Source of the DNA: Salinigranum halophilum
Lineage (GTDB): Archaea > Halobacteriota > Halobacteria > Halobacteriales > Haloferacaceae
Reading direction: 5' to 3'
NCBI RefSeq assembly: GCF_007004735.1
Contig: NZ_SSNL01000003.1
Location: 248,001-312,000, forward strand
DNA: 64,000 nucleotides
In this document: positions 33,513 through 41,605 of the stretch, in pieces
Layout of the letters: every line of letters begins with the position of its first letter
Numbering within the stretch: position 1 is the stretch's first letter
Notes under the pieces: model-generated
Databases searched by the model: none
What the model was told of the DNA's origin: nothing
What the model saw: only the letters and a program-made list of their open reading frames with translations
Made by a program: the position numbers and the translations under genes

Positions 33513-34592
33513 ATGTCACTCCTCAGTGTTCGCGGCCTCACGAAGCGGTTCGGGGACCTCACGGCGGTCGACGACGCGGACTTCGACGTCGAAGACGGCG
33601 AGTTCGTCTCCATCCTGGGGCCCTCGGGCAGCGGCAAGTCCACCATCCTCCGGATGGTCGCGGGGTTCGAGACGCCGACGGACGGCGAAATCGTCCTCGC
33701 CGGCGAGGACATCGTCGCCAGACCACCGTTCGAGCGCGACATCAACATGGTGTTCCAGAACCTCGCGCTCTTCCCCCACCTCACGGTCGCGGAGAACATC
33801 CAGTACGGCCTGAAGCAGCGCGGCGTCCCGAAGGACGAACGCGAGCGACGAACCGAAGAGATGCTCGAGATGGTCCGGCTCCCGGGCTACGGCCCGCGTG
33901 ACCCCTCGGAACTGTCGGGCGGCGAACAGCAGCGCGTCGCTCTCGCCCGCGCGCTCGTGAACGAACCGGCGCTGGTGCTGTTCGACGAGCCCCTCTCCAG
34001 CCTGGACCGGAAGCTCCGCCAGCACATGCAGACCGAACTTCAGCGCATCCAGGCGGAGACGGGCATCACGTTCCTCTACGTCACCCACGACCAGGAGGTC
34101 GCCCTCTCCGTCTCCGACCGCCTAGTCGTCCTCAACGACGGCCTCGTCGAACAGGTCGACTCCGTCGAGGCGCTGTACGAGGCCCCCCAGTCGCAGTTCG
34201 TCGCGGACTTCATCGGCGACGTCAACACCGTCGACGCCCGCGTCGTGTCGGCGAGCGACGACGGGCTCACCATCGAGACCGGCGGCACGGAACGGTTCAT
34301 CCCGGCGGCGAACGGCTTCGCCGGCGGCGACCGGATCCACGTGTGCGTCCGTCCCCACGACGTCAGCCTGAGCGGTGACGGCGACTTCGCCACCGACGGC
34401 ACCGTCCGGACGCGGAGCTACCAGGGCTCGGACACCGTCTACACCGTCGAGACCGACCAGTGGGGGGACATCGTCGCCGACGTCCGTGGGTCGAGCTTCG
34501 ACGTCGGCGACAGCGTGACCGTCGCGTGGGACGCCGCGGACGTCCACCTCTTCGCCGCCGGGGAGGAAGGCACCGTCGAGGGGGCGGCCTGA
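33513..34592 (+). CDS. ABC transporter ATP-binding protein, PotA-like
   Basis: A protein of 359 residues. Walker A is GPSGSGKST (36-44), the Q-loop lies in MVFQNLALFPHLTV, the signature is LSGGEQQRVALARAL, Walker B is LVLFDEPLSSLD, and the H-loop is VTHDQEVALSVSDR. A C-terminal TOBE domain (about 245-350) is typical of CUT1/PotA regulators of transport. It starts three bases after the binding-protein gene and ends one base before the permease ATG, so it belongs to one operon. It powers import by ATP hydrolysis at the inner face of the membrane. Confidence 0.93.
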   Translation: MSLLSVRGLTKRFGDLTAVDDADFDVEDGEFVSILGPSGSGKSTILRMVAGFETPTDGEIVLAGEDIVARPPFERDINMVFQNLALFPHLTVAENIQYGLKQRGVPKDERERRTEEMLEMVRLPGYGPRDPSELSGGEQQRVALARALVNEPALVLFDEPLSSLDRKLRQHMQTELQRIQAETGITFLYVTHDQEVALSVSDRLVVLNDGLVEQVDSVEALYEAPQSQFVADFIGDVNTVDARVVSASDDGLTIETGGTERFIPAANGFAGGDRIHVCVRPHDVSLSGDGDFATDGTVRTRSYQGSDTVYTVETDQWGDIVADVRGSSFDVGDSVTVAWDAADVHLFAAGEEGTVEGAA

Positions 34593-34593
34593 G

Positions 34594-35511
34594 ATGGGGA
34601 CGGAGACGGAGACCCGCGCGCCGAGCGGGGAGTCGACGCTCCTGACCGACCTGACGGACTTCTTCCGCACGCGACCGCGGCTGAAGAAGCTCGCCATCGC
34701 CGGGCCGCCGTACGGCGTGCTCATCGGCTTCTTCCTTCTCCCCCTCGTGGCGATGCTCGTCATCTCGTTCCAGGAGGGACAGATCAACGGCCCGTGGACC
34801 CTCGCGAACTACACGAACTTCCTCGGCTCGCAGACGTATCTGACGGTCGTGTGGCGGACGCTCGTCATCACTGTGCAGGTGACGGTGCTCGTCACCGTCG
34901 TCGGCTACACGCTCGCGTACAGTATCGTCCGTTTCTCGCGACGGGCTACCCTCCTGTTGCTCCTCGTCATCCTCCCCTTCTGGACCTCGTACATCATCCG
35001 GATGTACGCGTGGATTAATATCCTCCAGAGCGGCGGCGTCCTCGACTCGACACTCCAGCTGTTCAGTCTCCCGTCCGTCGGGCTGCTCTACACCCAGCCG
35101 GCGGTGATGATCGGCTTCACCTACGTGTGGCTTCCGCTCGCCGTGTTGCCGTTCTACGCCTCGCTCACGAACATGGACGCCGACCTCATCGAGGCCGCGA
35201 AGGACCTCGGGGCTGGTCCCATCAAGACGTTCTTCACGGTGACGCTCCCGATGACGAAGAACGGCGTCATCACCGGGGTCATCCTCGTGTTCATCCCGAC
35301 GTTCGGGTCGTTCATCACGCCCCGGCTGCTGGGCGGCACCAACAACATCATGATCGGGATGGTCATCGAGAACCAGTTCAAGTCGGCGTTCAACTGGCCG
35401 TTCGGTGCGGCTATCGGCATCGTCATCTCCGTCGTGGTGGTCCTGCTGCTCGTCGCGGGTGCCCGCGGCGGCGGCAACCTCTTCGGCAGTAGCGGGGGTG
35501 AGCGCACGTGA
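34594..35511 (+). CDS. ABC transporter permease, PotB-like
   Basis: A protein of 305 residues with six hydrophobic helices after a polar N-terminus. The cytoplasmic EAA loop reads EAAKDLGAGPIKTFFTVTLPMTKNGVITG (about 207-235), as in PotB-type inner-membrane permeases. It forms the channel with the second permease encoded next. The stop overlaps the GTG of that gene (GTGA, 35508-35511). It belongs to the operon starting at 32391. Confidence 0.92.
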   Translation: MGTETETRAPSGESTLLTDLTDFFRTRPRLKKLAIAGPPYGVLIGFFLLPLVAMLVISFQEGQINGPWTLANYTNFLGSQTYLTVVWRTLVITVQVTVLVTVVGYTLAYSIVRFSRRATLLLLLVILPFWTSYIIRMYAWINILQSGGVLDSTLQLFSLPSVGLLYTQPAVMIGFTYVWLPLAVLPFYASLTNMDADLIEAAKDLGAGPIKTFFTVTLPMTKNGVITGVILVFIPTFGSFITPRLLGGTNNIMIGMVIENQFKSAFNWPFGAAIGIVISVVVVLLLVAGARGGGNLFGSSGGERT

Positions 35512-36368
35512 GCACCGACACGGCGAAACCGCGTTCGACGGGGCCCGTCGCCGCCGTCGAACGGCTCGTACAGAACCACGGGAGTTCGCTCGCCCGCGTC
35601 GCGATGGTCGCCGTCTTCGCGTTCCTCTGGGTGCCCATCGCCGTGTTGGTGTTCATGTCGTTCGCCGAGGGAGGTGTGCTCTCGTTCCCGCCGAAAGAGC
35701 TCACCCTGCGGTGGTACTTCGTCTTCCTCGAGAACGACACGGCCATCGACGCCATCATCACCACCCTGCAGGTGTCGCTCCCGACGACGCTCATCACCGT
35801 CGTCCTGTCGACGCTCATCGCCTACGCGGTCGACCGCTACGTCTTCCCGGGGCGGGGCGCTCTCCAGCTTCTGGCGACGCTCCCCATCGTCGTCCCGCTG
35901 GTGGTGACCGGCGTCGCGCTGGTGCTGTTCTTCGGGCTCATCCGGCCGCTCATCGTCCTCAACGGCTATCCGGCCGTCGTCATCGCCCACGTCGTCCGCA
36001 CCATCCCCTTCGCGACGCTCGTCATCATCCCGACGTTCCTCACCTTCGACCGCCAACTCGAGGAGGCCTCGAAGGACCTCGGCGCGGACGAACTCCAGAC
36101 GTTCCGGCAGGTCACCCTGCCCAACGTCTTCCCCGGTATCATCGCCGGCGGCCTGCTGGCCTTTACGCTCTCGTTCAACGAGTTCGTCTTCACCTACTTC
36201 GTGAAGGATTCGGCGACGACGACGCTACCCGTCTACATCTGGAACCAGATCCGCTACAACGTCACGCCCGAGGTGAACGTCATCTCGGTGGTGTTCCTCC
36301 TCGTGGCCGTGACGCTCGTCCTCGTGGCCGTCTCGCTCACCCGCGTCGACCTGCTCGCGCGGCGCTGA
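35508..36368 (+). CDS. ABC transporter permease, PotC-like
   Basis: A protein of 286 residues with six hydrophobic helices; the EAA loop is EEASKDLGADELQTFRQVTLPNVFPGIIAGG (about 180-210). It starts with a GTG that overlaps the preceding stop, so it is translationally coupled to the first permease. Together the two permeases, the ATPase and the lipoprotein make a complete importer. The C-terminus ends VSLTRVDLLARR, a short basic tail. Confidence 0.92.
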   Translation: MSTDTAKPRSTGPVAAVERLVQNHGSSLARVAMVAVFAFLWVPIAVLVFMSFAEGGVLSFPPKELTLRWYFVFLENDTAIDAIITTLQVSLPTTLITVVLSTLIAYAVDRYVFPGRGALQLLATLPIVVPLVVTGVALVLFFGLIRPLIVLNGYPAVVIAHVVRTIPFATLVIIPTFLTFDRQLEEASKDLGADELQTFRQVTLPNVFPGIIAGGLLAFTLSFNEFVFTYFVKDSATTTLPVYIWNQIRYNVTPEVNVISVVFLLVAVTLVLVAVSLTRVDLLARR

Positions 36369-36468
36369 GCGCCCTCTGCTTCTCGGTGGCGTGATTCTCG
36401 GAATCCCGTATGTACTTGAATATTCATGGTCTCCTTTCGTATCGGCGACAGGCGTAGTACCGTGTGGA

Positions 36469-37041
36469 ATGTCCACACAAAACACGCTCCACGCCGAGAT
36501 ACTCGGCCGCGGCTTCGACTTCGACTACTCGGAGAACTGGATCGGGTACTCCCTGGTGTTCATGCGGGTGACGATGGGATGGGTGCTGTTCCAGGGCGGC
36601 ATCACGAAGCTGGTGACGTACCTCGACGCGGACCCCGCGAACAACTGGACGGCCGCCGGCTACCTGGCGAACGCCATCCCGGCGGGGAACCCGCTGGCAG
36701 GCTTTTTCGCCTCGATGGCCGGCAACCCGCTCATCGACGTCCTGAACATGTGGGGGCTCACCCTCACCGGATTGGCGCTCATCCTCGGCGCGTTCGTCCG
36801 CTGGAGCGCGTTCTGGGGCGCGGTCATGATGCTCTTTTACTGGCTCGCCGCGCTGCAGGGCGGCCTCCTCGCGGGACTGCCCCTCGAACACGGCTGGGTC
36901 GTCGACGACCACCTCGTCTACGCCTTCCTCCTGTTCGGCCTCGGGGCGTTCGGCGCAGGGCGCATCCTTGGTCTCGACGCGTCCCTCGAGAAACTCTCGG
37001 TCGTCCAGAACAACCGCTGGCTCCGGCTGTTCTTGGGCTAA
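36469..37041 (+). CDS. DoxX/DoxD family membrane protein
   Basis: A protein of 190 residues with about four to five hydrophobic helices. The motif SLVFMRVTMGWVLFQGGITKLVTYLDADPANNWTA and later FFASMAGNPLIDVLNMWGLTLTGLALILGAFVRWSAFWGAVMMLFYW match DoxD-like subunits related to thiosulfate:quinone oxidoreductase. It may couple a quinone to a redox partner; no partner DoxA gene is adjacent. I chose the ATG at 36469 rather than the upstream in-frame ATG because the family begins near STQNTLHAEI. It lies 100 bases after the ABC operon. Confidence 0.82.
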   Translation: MSTQNTLHAEILGRGFDFDYSENWIGYSLVFMRVTMGWVLFQGGITKLVTYLDADPANNWTAAGYLANAIPAGNPLAGFFASMAGNPLIDVLNMWGLTLTGLALILGAFVRWSAFWGAVMMLFYWLAALQGGLLAGLPLEHGWVVDDHLVYAFLLFGLGAFGAGRILGLDASLEKLSVVQNNRWLRLFLG

Positions 37042-37078
37042 TCCCTGGAACCGCCGAACGCCGGCGTGACCGCGTTCG

Positions 37079-37648
37079 TTACTCGGCGACCCGCCGTCGC
37101 CGTTCGCGCTCGACGAAGAGGAACGTCACGAACACGAGCGGGACGAGCACGAGACCGGGCGTGAGCCGGGGTGAGGCGTAGAACTCGGCGACCCTGACCC
37201 AGGGAGCCACGTTGTCGCTCGCGTACACCGGGGCTGGCAGCAGCGGCCAGAGGAGGAACCCGAACTCCGCTACCGGCGTCTGGTCGACGACGGCGGCGAC
37301 GAGGTCGCCGACGACGTGGGCGACGTGGCCGAACCCGAACGCGACCGCGAGGTGCGGACGGTCGTACCGTCGGACGAGTGCCCAGAGCACCGCACCGACG
37401 ACGAGCGCGAAGAAGACCGAATGGCCCATAGCGCGACCGCTGGGGAGCACGTCGGCGTACGCCAGCGGCTTGTCGACCAGGTCGGGGAACTGTGTGCCGA
37501 CGAGGAGCGCGCCGAGTGTCACGCCGTAGGGTAACCGCCGACCGGTCACCCACGCGAACGGGACATAGAGGAGGTAACCGAAGACCGCGTGGCCGAGCGG
37601 GAACACTGTGTGTAGTAGTTCCGTTGACGTCTGGGTAAACCTTCCCAT
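37079..37648 (-). CDS. Metal-dependent hydrolase-like membrane protein (YdjM/LexA-regulated type)
   Basis: A protein of 189 residues with about five hydrophobic helices and histidines within membrane segments (LLHTVFPLGHAVFGYLL, MGHSVFFALVVGA, FGFGHVAHVVGDLV), the pattern of the YdjM/inner-membrane metal-dependent hydrolase family. Its D(K)PL motif FPDLVDKPLAYADVLPSG is also typical. It may act on membrane lipids. The ATG at 37648 is supported by a short cytoplasmic start; the longer arginine-rich reading is a shadow. It converges with the DoxX gene. Confidence 0.8.
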   Translation of the reverse strand: MGRFTQTSTELLHTVFPLGHAVFGYLLYVPFAWVTGRRLPYGVTLGALLVGTQFPDLVDKPLAYADVLPSGRAMGHSVFFALVVGAVLWALVRRYDRPHLAVAFGFGHVAHVVGDLVAAVVDQTPVAEFGFLLWPLLPAPVYASDNVAPWVRVAEFYASPRLTPGLVLVPLVFVTFLFVERERRRRVAE

Positions 37649-37773
37649 CTGTGGACCGGCGTCCAGCGGGGGCGACACCCCGACTGGGGCCGACGGTGCC
37701 TGCCTCGCGTCGCCCTCGTCGGAACGGTGCTCGAGACGAAGCCGTTTTCTCCGGCCCCCAAGTAGAGACGTCA

Positions 37774-38844
37774 ATGAGTAAGCCGACGCCCGAGGTGTAC
37801 GAGCGGGGTCGCGGCATGGACGCGCACAACCAGGTGATGCGCGACATCCGGTCGCAGAAAGACAAGAAGTACGACCCCCACGAGCCGACGCGGGTGTGGC
37901 TCGACGAGGACAACACGCCCGATGGGGTGCGACAGTCGCTCACCATCATCCTCAACACCGGCGGGTGTCGTTGGGCGCGCGCTGGCGGCTGTACGATGTG
38001 CGGCTACGTCGCCGAGTCGGTCGAAGGCGGGTCGGTCGCCCACGAGGCGCTGATGGATCAGCTTCAGGTCTGTCTCGACCACGAGGCGGAGAACGCCGAC
38101 GAGCCCTCCCCGCTCATCAAGATCTACACGTCGGGGTCGTTCCTCGACGAACGGGAGGTCCCCGCCGAGACGCGCGCGGCCGTCGCCGAGACGTTCGCCG
38201 AGAGAGAGCGCATCGTCGTCGAGTCGCTCCCGGACTTCGTCTCCCGGGCGAAGCTCGCGGATTTCACGGCACAGGGGCTGGAGACCGACGTCGCCGTCGG
38301 GCTCGAGACCGCCACCGACAGGGTCAGACACGACTGCGTGAACAAGTACTTCGCCTTCGACGACTTCGTCGCCGCGAGCGAGGAGGCCGAGGCCGCCGGC
38401 GCGGGTATCAAGGCGTACCTCCTGATGAAGCCCCCCTTCCTCACCGAGCGCGAGGCGCTGGAGGACATGGTCTCCTCGGTCCGCCGCTGTGCCGACTACG
38501 CCCACACCGTCTCGATGAACCCCTGCAACGTCCAGCGGTACACGATGGTCGACGAGCTGTTCTTCCAGGGCGGCTACCGCCCGCCGTGGCTGTGGTCGGT
38601 CGCCGAGGTGCTCGAGCGCACGGCCGACGTCGACGCCATCGTCGTGTCGGACCCGGTCGGGCACGGCTCCGACCGCGGCCCGCACAACTGCGGCGAGTGC
38701 GACGACCGCGTCCAGCGTGCCATCAAGGACTTCGACCTCCGGCAGGACCCCGCCGTGTTCGAACAGGTCGACTGCGACTGTGCGGCGACCTGGCGTGCGG
38801 TGCTCGACGAGGAGGCGGCCTACGCGATGCCGCTCGCTCGATAG
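37774..38844 (+). CDS. raSEA: Archaeosine biosynthesis radical SAM protein RaSEA
   Basis: A protein of 356 residues with a variant radical SAM cluster motif C65-x7-C73-x2-C76 (GGCRWARAGGCTMCGY), which suits the RaSEA family. Further features are IKIYTSGSFLDEREVP, VESLPDFV and GLET, and the C-terminal NCGECDDRVQRAIKDFDL. RaSEA forms a complex with ArcS and cleaves the lysine-preQ0 adduct at tRNA position 15 to give archaeosine, using S-adenosylmethionine chemistry. It is 26 kb from arcS, so the genes are not co-transcribed. Its start at 37774 is preceded by GTTTTCTC about 28 bases upstream. Confidence 0.9.
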   Translation: MSKPTPEVYERGRGMDAHNQVMRDIRSQKDKKYDPHEPTRVWLDEDNTPDGVRQSLTIILNTGGCRWARAGGCTMCGYVAESVEGGSVAHEALMDQLQVCLDHEAENADEPSPLIKIYTSGSFLDEREVPAETRAAVAETFAERERIVVESLPDFVSRAKLADFTAQGLETDVAVGLETATDRVRHDCVNKYFAFDDFVAASEEAEAAGAGIKAYLLMKPPFLTEREALEDMVSSVRRCADYAHTVSMNPCNVQRYTMVDELFFQGGYRPPWLWSVAEVLERTADVDAIVVSDPVGHGSDRGPHNCGECDDRVQRAIKDFDLRQDPAVFEQVDCDCAATWRAVLDEEAAYAMPLAR

Positions 38845-39067
38845 ACGTCGGACACGGGGTGTGCTCCTTAAACATCCGATTTAGCCGTCTCCGGCCCGTT
38901 CGTACCGACTCGTGCCCCCTGTCAGCAGTTACCAGTCTCTGCTGTCGACGGTACTTAACCGGTGGTTGGTGTCTGTAAGGCGACCCTTCCGTTCCGGAAA
39001 GCGCCGCGTACCAAAGTACCCCTGGTGCGTGTCACTTCGTGATAGCACCTGCCGCTATCTCACACAC

Positions 39068-39184
39068 ATGTCGGAACACGCCTACAAATCAGTTCATTAC
39101 AAGGACGGCTGGCTCGAGATTCGCGAAGACGGCAACGCCGACGGCTGGATCGCCACCGACACGCCGACGTGGATCGAACTGTAG
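39068..39184 (+). CDS. Small haloarchaeal protein (38 residues)
   Basis: MSEHAYKSVHYKDGWLEIRE…WIATDTPTWIEL is encoded from the ATG at 39068. It looks like the compact beta-rich microproteins seen across haloarchaea (I believe the DUF7331 type). It has no cysteines and ends five bases before the stop of convergent purQ. The upstream 220 bases contain scattered AT-rich elements but no gene that I can support. Confidence 0.65.
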   Translation: MSEHAYKSVHYKDGWLEIREDGNADGWIATDTPTWIEL

Positions 39185-39188
39185 ACGT

Positions 39189-39863
39189 CTACGCGAGACC
39201 CTGCAGTATCCCCTGCCCGTCCGTCCGCCCGAGGTCCGGGAGCGTCGCCCGCTCGGGGTGTGGCATCAACACGGCCACCGTGTCGCGCTCACCGACCACG
39301 CCCGCGACGTTGCCGACGGACCCGTTCGGGTTCGCCTCCTCCGTGACGTTCCCCTCGTCGTCACAGTACCGGAAGAGCACGCGTCCCGCCTCCGCTAACT
39401 GCTCGTACAGCTCTTCGCTCACCTCGAACCGCCCCTCGCCGTGGGCGATGGGGAGTTCGACGACGTCGCCCTCGTCGTAGGCGCGCGTCCACGGCGTGTC
39501 CGCGCGCTCCACGCGGACGAAGACGTGTTCGCACTGAAAGCGTGCGCTCCGATTCGTCGTGAACACGCCCTCGGTGAGGCCCGACTCACACCCAATCTGT
39601 GCGCCGTTGCAGATACCGAGCACCGGAACGCCCGCCTCGGCGCGCTCGCGCACCTCGTTCATGACCGGCGAGCGCGCAGCCATCGCTCCCGCGCGCAGGT
39701 AGTCGCCGTAGGAGAACCCGCCCGGAATGACGACGCCGCTGGTGTCGTCGGGGAGACCGTCCTCGTGCCACACGCGGCGGGCGTCGATTCCCAGGTGGGC
39801 GAGCGCCTGCACCGCGTCGCGGTCGCAGTTCGACCCGCCGAACTGGACGACAGCGACGGTCAC
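39189..39863 (-). CDS. purQ: Phosphoribosylformylglycinamidine synthase, glutaminase subunit PurQ
   Basis: A protein of 224 residues with the class I glutamine amidotransferase fold: GGFSYGDYLRAGAMAA, catalytic Cys85 in LGICNGAQIG, and the His/Glu of VLMPHPERA near residue 205. It supplies ammonia for the PurL subunit with PurS. The GTG at 39863 is preferred because GGAGGT (39871-39876 on the complement) sits seven bases before it and the protein then begins MTVAVVQFGGSNCDRD as in the family. purS is 52 bases upstream in the same direction; PurL is not in this window. Confidence 0.95.
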   Translation of the reverse strand: MTVAVVQFGGSNCDRDAVQALAHLGIDARRVWHEDGLPDDTSGVVIPGGFSYGDYLRAGAMAARSPVMNEVRERAEAGVPVLGICNGAQIGCESGLTEGVFTTNRSARFQCEHVFVRVERADTPWTRAYDEGDVVELPIAHGEGRFEVSEELYEQLAEAGRVLFRYCDDEGNVTEEANPNGSVGNVAGVVGERDTVAVLMPHPERATLPDLGRTDGQGILQGLA

Positions 39864-39915
39864 CGCGACCACCTCCGTGTGAAGAGACCGACCGTCGGTG
39901 TCGGAGACGTGGCAG

Positions 39916-40170
39916 TCATTCCGCCGTCGTGACCTCCACGTCGTAGTCGTGGATGGTCGGGTTCGCGAGGAGTCGCTCCGCCATCTCGTCGGCGCGGTCT
40001 GCGGCGGCGTCGCTCGACTCGGCGTCGAGGTCGATCTCGAACCTGTTCGCAGAGCGCAACGCCTCCAGTTCGAACCCCAGGCGTTCGAGGGCTCGCTTCG
40101 TCGTCTCCGCCTCGGGGTCGAGCACGCCGCGCTTGAGGCGGACGGTGACCGTCGCGGTGTAGGCAGTCAT
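39916..40170 (-). CDS. purS: Phosphoribosylformylglycinamidine synthase subunit PurS
   Basis: A protein of 84 residues, the usual PurS length, with the beta-alpha-beta pattern YTATVTVRLKRGVLDPEAETTKRALERLGFE… and AERLLANPTIHDYDVEV. PurS dimerises and bridges PurQ and PurL in the FGAM synthase complex. It is the promoter-proximal gene of the purS-purQ unit. A TATA-like GGCTTTTGC (about 40194-40202) sits about 28 bases before the ATG, and a larger palindrome lies just upstream of that. Confidence 0.94.
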   Translation of the reverse strand: MTAYTATVTVRLKRGVLDPEAETTKRALERLGFELEALRSANRFEIDLDAESSDAAADRADEMAERLLANPTIHDYDVEVTTAE

Positions 40171-40218
40171 CGTCCGAGGGTGCGTGGTCATGAGCAAAAG
40201 CCGTTTTGGAGTCGGTGT

Positions 40219-40240
40219 GATATACATACATGCGTATACC
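40219..40240. promoter_or_regulatory. Palindrome upstream of purS, possible operator
   Basis: GATATAC (40219-40225) and GTATACC (40234-40240) are inverted copies with one mismatch, around a central ATACATGC-like core, giving a 22-base dyad. It sits about 20 bases upstream of the purS TATA-like element, in the divergent purS/purU region. A purine-responsive regulator could bind here; no evidence beyond position and symmetry. Confidence 0.4.
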
Positions 40241-40387
40241 ACCGCGGTCGGCGACGCCTCACTGCGTCCGAGCCTCGTCGCGGCAGGCGTGTCTCGGCCG
40301 CGTTGTGGTCGGCGCGTCCGACGCGCGCGTCCCGCGGACACGACTTACTCGCTTCCGAAGCAATCCTTTCGGAGAAAACGGAAAGCG

Positions 40388-40393
40388 TTTACG
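40388..40393 (+). promoter_or_regulatory. TATA element before the purU leader ORF
   Basis: TTTACG is centred about 26 bases before the ATG of the 11-codon leader ORF at 40416, which would put the transcript start at that ATG and leave purU itself with a 32-base leader. Confidence 0.45.
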
Positions 40394-40415
40394 CCCGCAC
40401 CGACACCTCGCGTGT

Positions 40416-40451
40416 ATGCACGGCCTTGAACAGCCGGAGGTGACGGTATGA
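40416..40451 (+). CDS. 11-residue leader ORF overlapping purU
   Basis: The ORF encodes MHGLEQPEVTV and its TGA overlaps the purU ATG (ATGA). A TATA-like TTTACG stands 26 bases before its ATG, so it could be read as a leaderless first cistron. The purU Shine-Dalgarno sequence GGAGGTGA lies inside it. Translation of the leader would expose or re-initiate at purU, which may be how purU level is set. Confidence 0.4.
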   Translation: MHGLEQPEVTV

Positions 40452-41491
40452 CACGCGAGTACACCCAGATTACGGTCATCGGAGACGACAAGACCGGAAT
40501 CGTCGCGAAGTTCACCACCCTGCTGTTCGAGCGCGGAATCAACATCGAGGACATCGACCAGGCGGTCCGCGACGGCATCTTCCGGATGACGCTGCACGCC
40601 GACACCGCGGGGATGGTCTGTACGAAAGACACCCTGCGCGAGGCGCTCGCCGACCTGGGTGCGGAGATGGACGTCGACGTCCAGGTTCGGTTCCCGGCCG
40701 ACCGCGAGACGAAGCGCATCGCGGTGCTGGCGACACAGGAGTCACACTGCCTCGAAGCGCTGTTCGGCGCGTGGGCGAACGACGAACTCGACGCCGAGAT
40801 ATCGGTCGTCATCGCGAACCACGACGACCTCCAGCCGCTCGCCGAGCGGTACGACGTCCCCTTCTACGACGTCGGCGACGAGAAGGGGTCGCCCGACGAG
40901 GACGAACTCATCGACCTCCTCGAGGAGTACGACGTCGACCTCGTCGTCCTCGCCCGGTACATGCGCATCCTCTCGCCGAACGTGGTGTTCCGATACGAGG
41001 ACCGCATCATCAACATCCACCCCTCCCTACTCCCGTCGTTCCCCGGCGCGGCCGCCTACCGCCAGGCGAAAGAGGAGGGCGTCCGCATCGCCGGCGTCAC
41101 GGCTCACTACGTCACGACGGACCTCGACCAGGGGCCGGTCATCACCCAGCGGGCCTTCGACGTCCCCGACGACGCCTCGTTGGATGAACTCAAGACTCGA
41201 GGACAGCCGCTGGAGGCCGAGGCGCTCCTCGAAGCGGTCAAACTCCACCTCGACGACGCCGTGACGGTCCACCGCGGCCGGACCAGCCTGCGTGACGGCG
41301 TCGATGAGCGCGAGTACAAGCTCGGTCTCGGCGATATCGGTAACCCCGACCGCCCCGTCGACGGCCTCGGCAAGGCGCTCTCGGCGACGACGGACGCGAC
41401 CGACGACTCGACCGACGGCGATTCCGACGATTCGACCGACGCCGACACGGACGCCGACGCCGAAGCCGAAGCGACCACGCCCAGCAACTGA
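40448..41491 (+). CDS. purU: Formyltetrahydrofolate deformylase PurU
   Basis: A protein of 347 residues. An N-terminal ACT domain (YTQITVIGDDKTGIVAKFTTLLFERGINIEDID) is followed by a formyltransferase-like domain with NIHPSLLPSFPG (N189, H191) and a catalytic Asp in VTTDLDQGP (about 225-227). It releases formate from 10-formyl-THF, feeding PurT-type purine synthesis. The C-terminus is an acidic low-complexity tail (about 310-347, DDSTDGDSDDSTDADTD) not found in bacterial PurU. GGAGGTGA lies four bases before the ATG, an unusually strong ribosome site for this window, overlapping the leader ORF. Confidence 0.93.
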   Translation: MTREYTQITVIGDDKTGIVAKFTTLLFERGINIEDIDQAVRDGIFRMTLHADTAGMVCTKDTLREALADLGAEMDVDVQVRFPADRETKRIAVLATQESHCLEALFGAWANDELDAEISVVIANHDDLQPLAERYDVPFYDVGDEKGSPDEDELIDLLEEYDVDLVVLARYMRILSPNVVFRYEDRIINIHPSLLPSFPGAAAYRQAKEEGVRIAGVTAHYVTTDLDQGPVITQRAFDVPDDASLDELKTRGQPLEAEALLEAVKLHLDDAVTVHRGRTSLRDGVDEREYKLGLGDIGNPDRPVDGLGKALSATTDATDDSTDGDSDDSTDADTDADAEAEATTPSN

Positions 41492-41566
41492 GCGTCGCAG
41501 TCCAGCCGACGCTCGCCGGTCGTCTCCCCTTCCCCTGTCCGCTCGATTCTCGCCCCTGAGAGCGTC

Positions 41567-41589
41567 GGCGCACGTTTGATACGTGCGCC
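41567..41589. promoter_or_regulatory. 9-bp dyad covering the TATA region of the acetyltransferase gene
   Basis: GGCGCACGT (41567-41575) and ACGTGCGCC (41581-41589) are perfect inverted copies with loop TTGAT. The TTTGATA at the centre lies about 28 bases before the ATG at 41606, where a TATA element should be. A regulator bound here would block TBP. Confidence 0.5.
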
Positions 41590-41605
41590 GTGCTACGAGG
41601 CGTCC

